From: Carettochelys insculpta
Lineage: Eukaryota > Chordata > Testudines > Carettochelyidae
Assembly: GCF_033958435.1 (NCBI RefSeq)
Contig: NC_134137.1
Location: 257,036,501 to 257,100,500, forward strand
DNA length: 64,000 bases
Direction of reading: 5' to 3'
Part shown: positions 21,964-32,899 of the stretch, in pieces
Layout of the letters: each line of letters starts with the position of its first letter
How positions within the stretch are numbered: the stretch's first letter is position 1
Translations under genes and position numbers: made by a program
Notes under the pieces: model-generated
Database searches by the model: none
Told to the model about the DNA's origin: nothing
The model's input: only the letters and a program-made list of their open reading frames with translations

Positions 21964-23112
21964 GCCAAGGGTCTTGCAACATGTGGCTCTGTGTCTGCTT
22001 ACAATTCTTTAAGAACATCTTTTTGGCTCCCAGTGCTATAATTCCAAAGTAAAACAAACAAACAAAAACAAAAAAACCACTCATGATCATTTTTGATAAA
22101 TGGTGAACATCTAAAAGCCCAACAATGAACAATGCATATCTATATGGCAAACAATATGTGATCTCAAAACATTGTATCATTCCCTCTTTAATATGTGGAG
22201 TGCATTGTGATATATGATACTATATCTGTGTTTTGATTGTGTAGCTACTAAGTCTTGATTTTGAAAAAGAAAAGGAAGCTTGTGGCAATGCGCATTTTAA
22301 GAAAGAGAACTTAAATTAAATGTGAAATCAAATTGATGTAAAAAAATGGGGTTGGAATGGCTTCAAAAATAGGAAAATCGAAAATGAAAATAGAGAATTT
22401 CAAGCTGAATGGACCCAATCCTTCACATTCATATTGAGTTCAGCTGGGCTCCCATTCTCTTTCATTCGCTGCCATGAGAAATTTGCCAACAATAAAAAAT
22501 GCAACCTCAAGAGGCATTTTTTCTCAAAAGCATACTACTTTAGCTGACTGCTATCCAACTGGGGATGCCAGAAAAAAAAGCATGGAGGAGCTGCTATGCA
22601 AAGCAGAGCAAAGTAAGACCTCATTTGCTAAATGGGTGAAATCACCATGTAGTACAACAGAGGCTAGTTTTGTGGCAACACAAGAGACTGTGAAATGAGG
22701 AAAGCCATTCATGGATGGTGAATACATAAAAAAGTGCTTTATCAAAGTATAAGAGCAGCTATACAGTGATTTCAAAAGCAAAACTAAAATTGTTCAGGAA
22801 CTAGTGTCATCCAGTGCGAAAGAAAATTTGGAAGTAATAGTCAGGAAGATAATGGTATAAACATACACCTGTAAAGTGTAAGGCAATAGAATATGTAAAA
22901 AGATTGTGAACTTCTGCAGTAAACATGTATCACATTACAAATCATTGAGTGTGAGCTGTTCTTAAAATTGGGGTTACAAAAATATCGTTTAATGTTATTT
23001 ATTAAGGACCATCACATATTCATATGCATTGCAGCTCTTGAATTATTGATTTTTTTTAATGAATTCAAAAATAATGGCTCTTCTTACTATTTTGATTGCT
23101 GACCCCAACAGG
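21964..23112 (+). mobile_element. hAT (Charlie-like) element remnant
   Basis: Left end CAAGGGTCTTGCAACATG and right end ATTGCTGACCCC resemble the CAGGGGTCGGCAAC-type inverted ends of vertebrate hAT elements. It interrupts the CR1 at 21963. An 8-base target duplication could not be found, so the borders are approximate. Confidence 0.6.
22474..22870 (+). pseudogene. hAT transposase N-terminal fragment
   Basis: The frame reads ARKKSMEELLCKAEQSKTSF, then STTEASFVATQETVK, a stop, and GKPFMDGEYIKKCF. This matches the start of hAT transposases of the type that gave rise to GTF2IRD2 and ZBED5-like host proteins (family knowledge: ATQE.V..GKPF.DGE.IK). The zinc-finger BED part and the catalytic core are absent. 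Fragment only, with at least two stops. Confidence 0.75.
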
Positions 23113-25120
23113 CCATATGAGGGAAAGTGTGTTTGTCTTTATTTCATGGTGAGTTCATGCCCATTAAAACTCAGGGTTTATCCTTCACCTCTGGGCTGAG
23201 AACAAGCACAGATTAATTTAAGCAAGAAACAATTATTCACACATAGTGCCTGGATGTGTTCCTTTCCCCCATCTCTTCCCTTAGTCCCCCTCCCACATAT
23301 TCACACTAGCAAAAGAAAAAAGGGGCAAAATATTTTGACTTTTCTTTTTTATGCTTTTTATTTTGGTTCCTTTTAAGCAAAAAAACCCTTTGTTTAGTTT
23401 GAAAATTTGTTCTATAAAAATAAATTTTCAAACGTGAAACTTGTTTCCCACACATTCTTCAGGCGTTTGTTCAATTGACTCCCACTCTCCAGCATTGCAC
23501 GACATAATAGTTTGTGTTTCTACACAGACTTAAAAGCAAGTAATTTTGCTTTAAGAGTCTGTTTACAGGGCTCAAGTAAAGGAAACCCAGTGAAGAGGAA
23601 GGCCAGAGCTAGTTTTTCAAGCTAGCTATATTCCCCCCTCATGTGGAGATACCTAATGGGATGCCCGTCCCACCAAACCACACACACATAGACACACTGC
23701 CCCTTTCAAACACAGTGAAATAACTAGACCAATATAAAGAGATCTATAAACCATACGGACTGGGCCTACAGCATGCAGATTCCAAACCATGCTATTCTGC
23801 AGAGGGTAGCCCTGCATGGGGAGCTGCTGTAATTTAAACAGGACTCTGGAACAGCCCAGTATTGGGAGGGCATAAAGGAGGCTCCTCCTTCTGGACTGTG
23901 AGCTCTGTGTAGCATGGAATTTCACCTCTAATCTCTAGAAAATAGCTTACTTTGGTTCCAGAAGACAGCATTTTTTCATAGGTAACACTAGCAGCCAATA
24001 ACTTTGCAGTAAATCTCTTTGACCAACTGATGCTTGTAAGAATATAAGTGCGACACTCTGCATGCAGATACGTCACAGTTGCACACTCTTCCTATGTTTT
24101 CTTTCTTTCACTTCAGAGCCAATATCATTCCTACAAGGTTGCTTTCTACCAATATATGTTTCCTAAGAACAGACTTAGATGCCATGCCCTGCCACTACCC
24201 CATATATCATCCCTGTCCCAACAGTGAGGTAATAGGAAACAAGGTTTGATTCCTGAATGAATTATTTTGAAGGTGATGAATAAAACAGAAGCAACATCTT
24301 GATTTTCATAAGACACATTGAATTCTACATGCTCGCTGTGAGGGAGTAAAATTGTATTTGTGATTTATTAGGGGAATGTCCCAAATGTGTTCTCCAGCAT
24401 TCTGGCCCTGGACCAGCAGAGCACATGCATAACTTTAAACATATCAGTAGCCCCTTTGAAGTCAATGGGACTACTCTTTAGCTTAAGTACTTTGTGGATC
24501 AGGCTAGAGGGCTCAGGAAAATGCACCATCAAGACTATGGAGAGCATTTTGAGATACGTGCACACATGCACTACCCAAATATGCCAGGAAACACACATGT
24601 ACACAACTGTTCACATACGTGCTGCATTATGAAACTTGCACAAGAGAACCATTCCAAGATCATAGACTCTGATCTGCTGAACCACGTTTAACTTTAAGCA
24701 CATGAGCATTACACATATGTAAGTGTTTTACTGAATCACAGCCAGACAGCCCTGCATGAGCTGGCCTGCCAAATGTAATGATGCTGCACAAGGTTCAGCA
24801 GGGCCACTGATCTCAACTTCACTGTCAGCTTCAATACATTGCTGAATTCAAGATTCATGTATTCAAGGCCACAAAGAGCTTTTGTAATCATCAAGTCTTA
24901 TCTCCCGCATAACACAGGCCACAGAACCTTACCCGATCATGTCAGCAGTGAGCTCAAAAGCTCTGTTTGAGCTATCATGTATTTTTTAGACAGACATCTG
25001 TTCTTGATTTAAAAGTTTCATGTGATGAAGAATTTGGGCTTTATTGTTAACATGGAAAAACAGAAAAACAGGCCAAATTTATCCCAGCATATTGGTACTA
25101 TTCATATTGCTTCTTTAATT
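23113..25120. other. No gene recognised
   Basis: Includes a possible old repeat near 24440-24760 with the block TTGAAGTCAATGGGACTACT, which I recall as common in reptile DNA but cannot name. No exon or RNA gene seen. Confidence 0.4.
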
Positions 25121-25123
25121 CAT

Positions 25124-25560
25124 TTTCATAGAATTATAAAAATGTAAGGCTAAAAAGCACCTCAAGGGATCATCAAGTCCATTTTTCCATGATCAAGTAT
25201 TCCTAGACCACCACTGACAATTAATTGTCCAACCTGTTCTTAAATGCCTCTCTATTCCACAGTCTTCCGTGGTAAACGTTTCCAATGCTGAGCCAAGCTT
25301 ACAGGTAGAAAGCTTTTCCTAACATCTAACTTAAATCTCTTTTACTGCATGCTAAGCTCCTTGCTTTGGCTATGGAGAACAAATGATTACCCTCCTCTTT
25401 ATAACGGCCCTTACCAACTTTGAAGACTGGTATCTACCCATTCCCTTCTCCCTGGATTGCTTTGTCAAGACCAACCATGACCAGTATTCTAATCGTTCCT
25501 CAAAGGTGAGGTTTTCTAATACTTTTCTAATTTTTATTGCTCTTGTCTAGAGTCTCTTCC
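25124..25560 (-). mobile_element. Old CR1/L3-like LINE fragment
   Basis: CATAGAATTATAAAAATGTA and the following AGCACCTCAAGGGATCATCA copy the CR1 3' end on -, then an RT-domain C-terminal region follows in decayed form. More diverged than the copy at 20610. Confidence 0.7.
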
Positions 25561-26062
25561 TTTCCCCACATATTTCGTAAACCGTGGTGCGCAAAACAAC
25601 ACATAATAACTCCAACAGAGGTTTCACAAGTGCATAACAGTGGGACAGTTATTTCCTGTGTCATATCTAGGACACTTGTGATATTATGCCGTAGAAGAAG
25701 ATGTTCTCTAACATCTTTGTGTCTGTAGCAGTTTATACCCTCCCTCCTACCGCACAAGCACATGGACAGATTAAAACCAAAACAAACAGGCAATTCTCAC
25801 TAAATATTAAAAGCTGTAAGACATTGGTTCAAACAGAACCATTTAAGCACACAACTCTGTGGCCACCCAGGTATGAAGGCAGTTCCAATGCCAGCAGCAA
25901 CAGAGAAGGAAGAGGGGCAATACCATATCCTATCATTCTTACTTCTGTGCTGCTTCAGAGCTGGGCACTGGACCAGCAACCAGCGCTCTCTGCTCTGCCT
26001 TCTTATGCACTCACAAATACATTCTACACTCCCCACTTCCCTGTTTGAGAATTTCTTCCCTA

Positions 26063-26460
26063 GGCTATGTCTAGTCTAGAGGGTTTTGTCAACAAAAAGG
26101 CCATTTTGTCAACAAAACCCAGGAAGTGTCCAGATTACCAAGCATGTTCTGTTGACAGTAAGTTGACAGAATGAAGCGCTTTCATCTACGGCTGCACCCA
26201 CTCACCTTGAGGAGGAATGCCCCTTGTCAACCAAACATGGGCCTGGACATTCCGGGGGGCTTTCTGTCAGCAGAAAAGGCCTCCAGAGCACCACGCAGGT
26301 GCCCCAGGGGACACCCAGTCCACAGCAATCAGCGCTTTGTGGTCCCTTCTTAAAGCTGCAGGGAGCCCAGGAAACCCTGTGGCAGAAAGCTGAGGGTGTG
26401 GGAACAGCACAGCAACACACAGCTGTGTCCCACATCTCACAGCCACTCCTGAGCAGCCAG
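26063..26460. mobile_element. MITE with TTTTGTCAACAAAA motif, right end missing
   Basis: Starts GGCTATGTCTAGTCTAGAG, then TTTTGTCAACAAAA twice. The inside has a CTTCTTAAAG box and a TTTCTGTCAGCAGAAA palindrome. I cannot find the right inverted end; it probably broke near 26460. Same family as Harbinger I. Confidence 0.65.
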
Positions 26461-26479
26461 TGTGCATTTCCTTTTTAAG

Positions 26480-27165
26480 TTCTAAATTTAAAATTTTTCA
26501 TTTGCCATTATTAAATTTCAGACCAATTCTCCTATTTGTCAAAGTCATTTTGAATTTAGTTCTGTCTTTCAAAGTACTTGGTTCTGTCCCAGCTTGGTGT
26601 CATCTGCTAATTTTATAAGCAAAATTTCCACTCCATTATTTACGTCACGAATTAAAATACTGACTAACACCTGTCCCAGGATAGACCCATGGAGGGCCCA
26701 GTAGATATATCATCCTACGTTGACAGTGACCAATTAGTAACTAGTCTTTGAGTGTGATCTTTCATCCAGTTGTGTCTCCACCTTATCATAATTTCGCACA
26801 GGCCATGTCTCCCTAGTTTGTTTATGAGACTGGTGTGTGCAACTTAGTCAAATTCTATTAAAATATATCATGTCTGCTTTTTCCCATCCACTGTGTCCAA
26901 GACCCTGTCAAAAAGGCAGTTTAGATTGTTTTGGCATGCTTTTTCGTGAAAAATCATGGTTGGCTATTATCATAAGGTGAATTTCATCAGGTCTGGCCAA
27001 TCTGAATACTTCACATTTATTAATGTTCTTCAACCTGTTCTTTTCCTATTTTGACTTATGTTCCTTCCATCTTGTAGTTAATGTTAATTGTGTTAAATAT
27101 CCAGTTGCTTTTTTATGAAAACTGAAGCACAATAGGTATTAAACACCTCAGTCCTCAAGTCAGTC
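26480..27165 (-). mobile_element. L3-like LINE relic
   Basis: Blocks such as GGTGTCATCTGCTAATTTTA, TGGAGGGCCC and CTAGTTTGTTTATGAGACTG on + are the reverse strand of CR1/L3 RT (the FADDTKLA and GVPQGSILGP regions and those before them). It probably belongs to the same old LINE as 25124-25560. Confidence 0.7.
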
Positions 27166-27174
27166 TTCCATTTC

Positions 27175-27595
27175 GGCTATGAGTAGATTAGAAAGATTTG
27201 TCGAAAGAAGTTTTTGTCACAAGACATCTTTCGAAAAAACTTCTGTCAACTGATTGCAGCCAAACTGCCAAGCGGATAGCAAGAGTGATCCACTCTGTTG
27301 ATAAAGAGAGGCAAATTGCCCAGCCATTCTCTTGACAAAACGGACAACTGGAAGCACAGCAAACAGGGCTGCCCAGTATCTTAGAAGCCCTGCCTGTCAA
27401 TAGGTGGCCCCCCAGAATGTCTAGACTGGCTTTCTGTCGACAGAGGCATTACGACTCATAGGGAGCGGGATAAAACTTTTCGACAAAAGTGCTGCATTTA
27501 CTGTCAACAGAATGCCTTAGGAATCTGGATGCTCCTCAGGTTTTGTTGACAAAATGCCAGTTTTGTCGACAAAATGCTCTAATGTAGACATAGCT
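27175..27595. mobile_element. MITE with TTTTGTCGACAAAA motif, both ends present
   Basis: Left GGCTATGAGTAGATTAGA and right CTCTAATGTAGACATAGCT are inverted ends. Subterminal GTCGAC and TTTCGAAA palindromes follow. About 420 bp. The ends match Harbinger I. Flanking triplets do not give a clear duplication. Confidence 0.8.
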
Positions 27596-29272
27596 TATAA
27601 ACTCTTTTTCCCTGTTGAGTAATGTGTTTATACTGTCCTTTGTCTTTCTTTTGATCCTATTGCATTTATTACCTTTTCTGTCCCTTTTTAAGTGCAACTC
27701 ATTTTGTGTCTTACCCTTTCCGATTTTGCCCCTAAGTGCTTTTGCTATTCTTTAGTGCTTGTCCTTATAGCAATTTGTCCATGTTTCCACTTTTCATAGA
27801 ATTCCTTTTTGATTTTAAGTCACTAAAAAACTCCTGATGCTTTCTATTCTTTGCTATAGTTTCTATTTATTTTTTCCCTTCTGGATAGGGAATTTTGCCC
27901 ATCATATGAAAACTTTCTTTTACATATGATATTTAAAGCTACAGTCTGACAAGACTATCTATTTACTTATCCTTATATTTCCTAGATAAAACAAAAATAA
28001 GGAAAACTTGTTTCCCAACAGCCCAGCAACAAAAATGATCAGCTGCAATCAAAAGAGTAAGTGTGCTTGCTTGTGGATGTGAATTAAACCATATTTCCCT
28101 TCAGAAGGTTGTGCCATTTTTGTCTGTTGATTTATTTTGGAGACTGTCTGTTTCCAGAAATAAAATGACAAGATTGGTAAATCAGACCATTTTAGAAGAT
28201 TGAGTTTTACTAAATAATCAGTCTTATTTATCAACATTAACCAATATGTACTACACACTGTTATCTCAGATACTGCAGTTTTTCCTCTACATGCAAAATG
28301 AAAAACAGGGGATTAAATGTTGACTTACATGTGGTGAACACAAAAAAGTTATATTAATTTTTATCAGTAATATTTACAGAAAAATACTCAAAGAATGAGG
28401 TAAGATATTTGCAAATGGACCCACCTTTGTAAGGAAAAAGTAAATAGTAATGTTGAATGATTTTGGTGTTGATGAAGGGTTCTGGATGGGTAACCACAGA
28501 GAACAAGATGAACATTTTTAAATGTGAAAGTGTGAAATTTAGGCCCTGTGTACTGCATAGCTAGTTGGAACTCAAGTCTGCAGCAAGGTAAAGTCCACTG
28601 CAATCTGGTTTGTAAATCTGTAACAACTACATATTATGTTAGAGTATGTTTGCGTGTACATATATAGATGTATATATACTGTAATTTGAAATTTTAATTA
28701 GGAATGAAATAGACTAATAAAATCAGTAAAATACCTTAATATTGTTTATTCTCATACTACAATGCAATTTTATGCTGTACTCAAATTTTAAATTTTTCAA
28801 AATGCCACAAATTTTCATCAGTAGTATGGAAATTTAATGACCAGTTAGGGTGAAAAGACATTTTACACCTCAATTTTTTTCAGACTGTCTGTATTAGTTC
28901 ACCTTGGTTCATGGTTTAAAACTTTACTTCTAAACCATTAAAGGTTCAGCCTTTTTTTTTTAAAGGAAAAAAGACAAACATTAAGAACAACTCTGTTACT
29001 TGGGATGATTTGTGTGGCAAATTGGCTGGCTTCAGAGAAAATGAATCGTGACTGCACCTATACCTCTAAATTTGTTTATTAGACACAGGGATAAAAATGA
29101 CATAACATTCAGCAATGCCACACTTCCAGAAATACCAATCAATCCCCCATTAAAGTCAATGGAATCTGCACATGTTCGGTAAGTTCAAAAATCAGGCAAC
29201 TTCTACTAAGGTGCCTAATAAATACAGGTTTAGTAACACAACTTTAAGCACACAGTTTTGAAAACTACACCT
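27596..29272. other. No gene recognised
   Basis: AT-rich, with a small TATATA run near 28660. No repeat family or exon identified. Confidence 0.45.
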
Positions 29273-29273
29273 G

Positions 29274-29566
29274 GGCTCAGTGTACACTTGCCCCCAACTT
29301 CGAAGGGGGCATGGTAATCAGGGCCATGGGAGATTACTAAGGAAGTGTGGCAGTGAATGTGCAGCACTTGATTAGGCTAATTTTCCCCATGGTAACTTCG
29401 AAGCTCCACGCATATCAGTACTTCGAAGTTTGATGCTTTGAAGTTGCCACAGGGGAAAATTAGCCTAATGAACTGCTGTGTATTCACTGCCGTACTTCAT
29501 TAGTAATCTCCCATGGCCCTGATTACCATGCCCCCTTCGCAGCTGGGGGGCAAATGTAGACAAGCC
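29274..29566. mobile_element. Almost fully palindromic MITE (fold-back)
   Basis: The left arm from GGGCTCAGTGTACACTTG and the right arm ending CAAATGTAGACAAGCCC are inverted copies over about 140 bases each, including the block ATGGTAATCAGGGCCATGGG and its reverse. A short centre with TTCGAAG pieces separates them. The RNA or single strand would form one long hairpin. Confidence 0.88.
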
Positions 29567-29886
29567 CCTGGAGTCCTACTTATCCTCAGACCAGACACAG
29601 CATGAGTAATTCTCATGTAAACTTTCCCTCACACCCATACTAGCATGCCTGCATTCTGACCTGCAAGGGACTCCCACAATGCTTACAGGACAGTTTAGAC
29701 CTTGCAACAATCAGGGTCCAGAAGCCAAGAGGGAGCTCATTATACAGGCCCAAATACTAAGCAGTTGAATCAATTGACTCAATTGATAGTATTCAGTATT
29801 ATTATACTATTAAACTGTATTGAGAAATGTCTTTTATGAAAGCTGGTGACTAATTAATAAAATTGTGATGTATGTATTAACGCTAC

Positions 29887-30888
29887 GGCTACGTCTAACT
29901 TTCTGAGTCACTATAGGGGCTCATCTGCATACTTGGCTCAATCTAATTCTTGACCTTCCCCCCTACCCCTCCACTCTCTGATTTGCTCACCTTGATTATC
30001 TTTTTCTGATCTGTCCTCCTTGCTTACTGTTTTTGGTTCTCTGTGCCTTAAATATTGAGTCTGTTCTGGTCTGGCTATGGTCTGAAGAAGTGGGTCTGTC
30101 CCACAAAAGCTCCCCTAATAAACTATTTTGCCAGTCTTTAAAGTGCTACTTGACTGCTTTTTGTTTTTACACTAGCACACTAGGTAGAAGTAGCCTATTC
30201 CGAAGTAAGAACGTTGAAATAGGCTACTTCAACGCGTATCATTTACACATCCTCTGAGGCTGGTGCCGTTGACGTTCAACATAGAAGTAACGATGGGGAA
30301 CATTGAAAGGAGCTGCCCTGGAAGGAAATGAGGAGCGTCCACACACACAAGTGCTCCCCGTCGAAATAAGGGGCCAGCAAAGCCTGCGGACAGGGTCACA
30401 GGCTGCACTAGCCCTTCTGGGGCAACAGCAAGCCGCTCCCTTAAAGGACCCCTCCCAGACACACCTGGCCTGCACAGCACGAGGTCTGCAGAGCTGACAA
30501 CTGGTTGCAGACCCCATGCACACAGCATGGACCCCCAGCTGCAGCAGGAGCAACAGCAGCCAGAAGCCCTGGGATAAGGGCTGCTGCACGCGGTGACCAG
30601 AGAGCCCCTCAGGGGCTCGACAGAGCTTCTCTCAACCCCTCAGCTGATGGCCACCATGGAAGACCCTGCTATTTCCATGTAGCTGGATGCGAATCACTTA
30701 CACACACCCTACTTCAACTTTGAAGTAGGGCGCTATTCCCATCTTCGGATAGGAATAGCGATTTTGACGTCTCGCCGCCTAACGTTGATTTCAACGTCGA
30801 AATAGTGCACGGCGCATGTAGACATGACGCATGCTATTTTGACTTTGTGCCAGCTACTTCAAAGTAGCCAGCTAGTGTAGACACACCC
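29887..30888 (-). mobile_element. Harbinger MITE H, TSD TAC, split by a Penelope-like insert
   Basis: TAC flanks both sides (29884-29886 and 30889-30891). The left end GGCTACGTCTA stops at 29897 and resumes at about 30169 with ACACTAGCACAC; the right end is GCTAGTGTAGACACACCC. It is the most diverged MITE of the group but still keeps MDPQLQQEQQQPEALG then stop near 30528 on + and the CTTAAAGG box. Same orientation as MITE A. Confidence 0.88.
29898..30168 (+). mobile_element. Penelope-like repeat fragment inside MITE H
   Basis: Contains GTCTGAAGAAGTGGGTCTGT, then CCCACAAAAGCTC and a GCCAGTCTTTAAAGTGCTAC tail, the layout of the turtle repeat in which a hammerhead-like motif precedes a TTAGTCT..AAGGTGC tail. 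It splits the left inverted end of MITE H after 11 bases. Confidence 0.7.
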
Positions 30889-30891
30889 TAC

Positions 30892-32438
30892 ATGAGGAAT
30901 TAAAGATACTAACTGATATGATTTGGCACCTGGGACCAGAATAAAGGAGAAACAAGTTTACTCCCAGACAGGAAAAAAGGTTCTGATGAAACTACAGAGC
31001 AGCAGGTGGTGGAGTTTACTCTGCCTTTGTAAGAGGAGACGTAAGACCTGGAAGCCCTCAGTGCCAACTGGCTTCATAGAACAAACCATTTTCCCCCTTC
31101 CTTCTCCCCACAATCTTATTTTTTAAGCAGATAATGATCCATGAACAAATGAAAGGAAATTCTCTTACTTAATGAGTGGCATTGAAGCCTAATGCATGAG
31201 GTTGCAACTCCACTCAAATATAGCCCAGCCACCCTTCTGTCATGCTGAATTTGTCCCATGAGTACAACAAGTAGTTGGTCCTGGTGGATACCACATGGCC
31301 ATTTTGAAAGTTGGGAATGTACTGTATGGTTGTGTGCTATTACTCATTATTAGAAGGTAAGAGCCCAAAAATGTGCATTTTATTAGGGACCAGTGAGGGG
31401 TTAATCCAGCCCTGGGCCTGAGTTACTTAAAATTGGAAAGCAAAAGGACGTTATACAAAACATTTCTATAATTAAAATCCAGAAACACTCTATGTGCTAT
31501 AATAAAAATCCATAAACAGATGAGCTGTGCCTTGTGCTTTAACACTTCAAAACTAAGCGAGGAAAAAAACAGCAAACAAGTTGTCTTCAACAAGAACAAA
31601 CCCACTTGTTTCAGTTACATAGTGAAATAATTCATACGCTGCTTTAAAACATTTACTTCATTTCAATCAGTATTTCCCTGGAGTGTGAATCTGGTTTCCA
31701 TCACCTCCAGGGAAAGCATCAGCAAGTGTGGGACTCTGTTCCCTGAGGACCCTGAGCAAACCAGAGGCAGCTGTTGGAAAGGGAATTTGAGTAAGCTGTT
31801 CTGCATTTGATGTCTACCAGGGAAAGCAGAAATGAGCCAGCCACAAAAGCATATTAACCCACTGCTGCAGCTGTGAAATGAAAATATTTTTGGGAAATTC
31901 ACCATTTTTAGTATTTTTTCCAAGCACAGAATGAATGAATACTCTTTTGCTGTGTCCCAATTCTACAATAGAATCAGGAAGCCAAGTAACACTAGTCACA
32001 GGGTTAGGCCAGAAAGCTAGCTCCGACAGAGAGGGGCAACACCTGGCAAAGGAACAGAGGTTTACCTCAGGGCAGCAAGGAACAGCTGAGCTGGGGAAGC
32101 AGCCAAGGAGGGGCTGCTACAAACCAGTTAGAGACAGCTGAGCTCACTTGAGGCTGCCCTAGGACCGGTTAAAAGGCCTCCCCTCCTGAGGAGGTTGGAG
32201 TGGGGAGAGTAGAGGAGGTGAGATAGAGAGAAAAGAAAGCTTTGGTAGTTCCAAAAACAGGTTGGAGAAGTGAAAAGTCCCTACAGGGAAAGTTTGGGAC
32301 TTCCCTCTCCCCAGGCAATCGTGAGAGGAGGGGCCCCAGGACAGTGGGGCAGACTACAGCTCGAGCCCATATGGCCTGAGCCACCTGTGAGACACTGAGC
32401 AGGGTGAGGTGTCTGGAGGCCAGGAATCTAGTGGCTCC
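30892..32438. other. No gene recognised
   Basis: Ordinary sequence; open frames are short and unrelated to known proteins as far as I can tell. Confidence 0.4.
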
Positions 32439-32439
32439 A

Positions 32440-32645
32440 TAAAGACTAAAAATTGTATTATGGTATAAGCTTTTGTGAGTTGCGGCTCACTTCATCAGCT
32501 GCATGAAGTGAAAGAAAAAGGAACAGATAGTAGGGATACTCTCTGTTTTTCCTTTCACTTCATGCACCTGAAGAAGTGAGTTGCAACTCATGAGTGCCAA
32601 TGTCATAATAAAATTGCCAGTCTTCTCTGTTTTTTACTGAGTTTT
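32440..32645. mobile_element. Inverted pair of Penelope-like repeat units
   Basis: The left unit (on -) and right unit (on +) are head to head: CTGCATGAAGTGAAAGAAAA on one arm and TTTTCCTTTCACTTCATGCA on the other. Each carries a hammerhead-like block. The tail GCCAGTCTTC matches the TTAGTCT tail of the other copies. Confidence 0.75.
32463..32497 (-). ncRNA. Decayed hammerhead-ribozyme-like motif
   Basis: On - it reads CTGATGAAGTGAGCCGCAAC then TCACAAAAGCTTATACC. The CTGATGA core is intact, stem II is GTGAG/CTCAC with a loop between, and the GAAA core has become AAAA, as expected from CG to CA decay of CACGAAAG. Penelope-like elements are known to carry such ribozymes. Confidence 0.6.
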
Positions 32646-32734
32646 CATGGACACTTCTTGATGAAGAATGAGGGAAGAGAAATACATGTGAACTATGCAG
32701 TTCTGATTACTATTACCTTTGTTTTTTCCAGTAT

Positions 32735-32897
32735 TCTATGTCTTCACTAGAGAGTTTTGTCAACAAAAGTTGTGCTTTTTTGACAAAACCCAGGGAGTAT
32801 CCACATTACTAAGTGTGTTTTGTCAACAGTCAGTCAACAGAATGCAACACTTATGTCAACAGCTGTACTCTCCTCCCCAAGAGGAGGAACTCCTATG
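32735..32897. mobile_element. MITE fragment, TTTTGTCAACAAAA type
   Basis: Starts TCTATGTCTTCACTAGAG, then TTTTGTCAACAAAAG, and matches the left 160 bases of the MITE at 26063. The rest is missing. Confidence 0.7.
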
Positions 32898-32899
32898 AC

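Noticed and set aside
21437..22180. Whole 247-residue frame as one CR1 protein
   Set aside because: Only the part before 21963 matches CR1 RT; the rest lies in the hAT end and flank, so it is a chance fusion.
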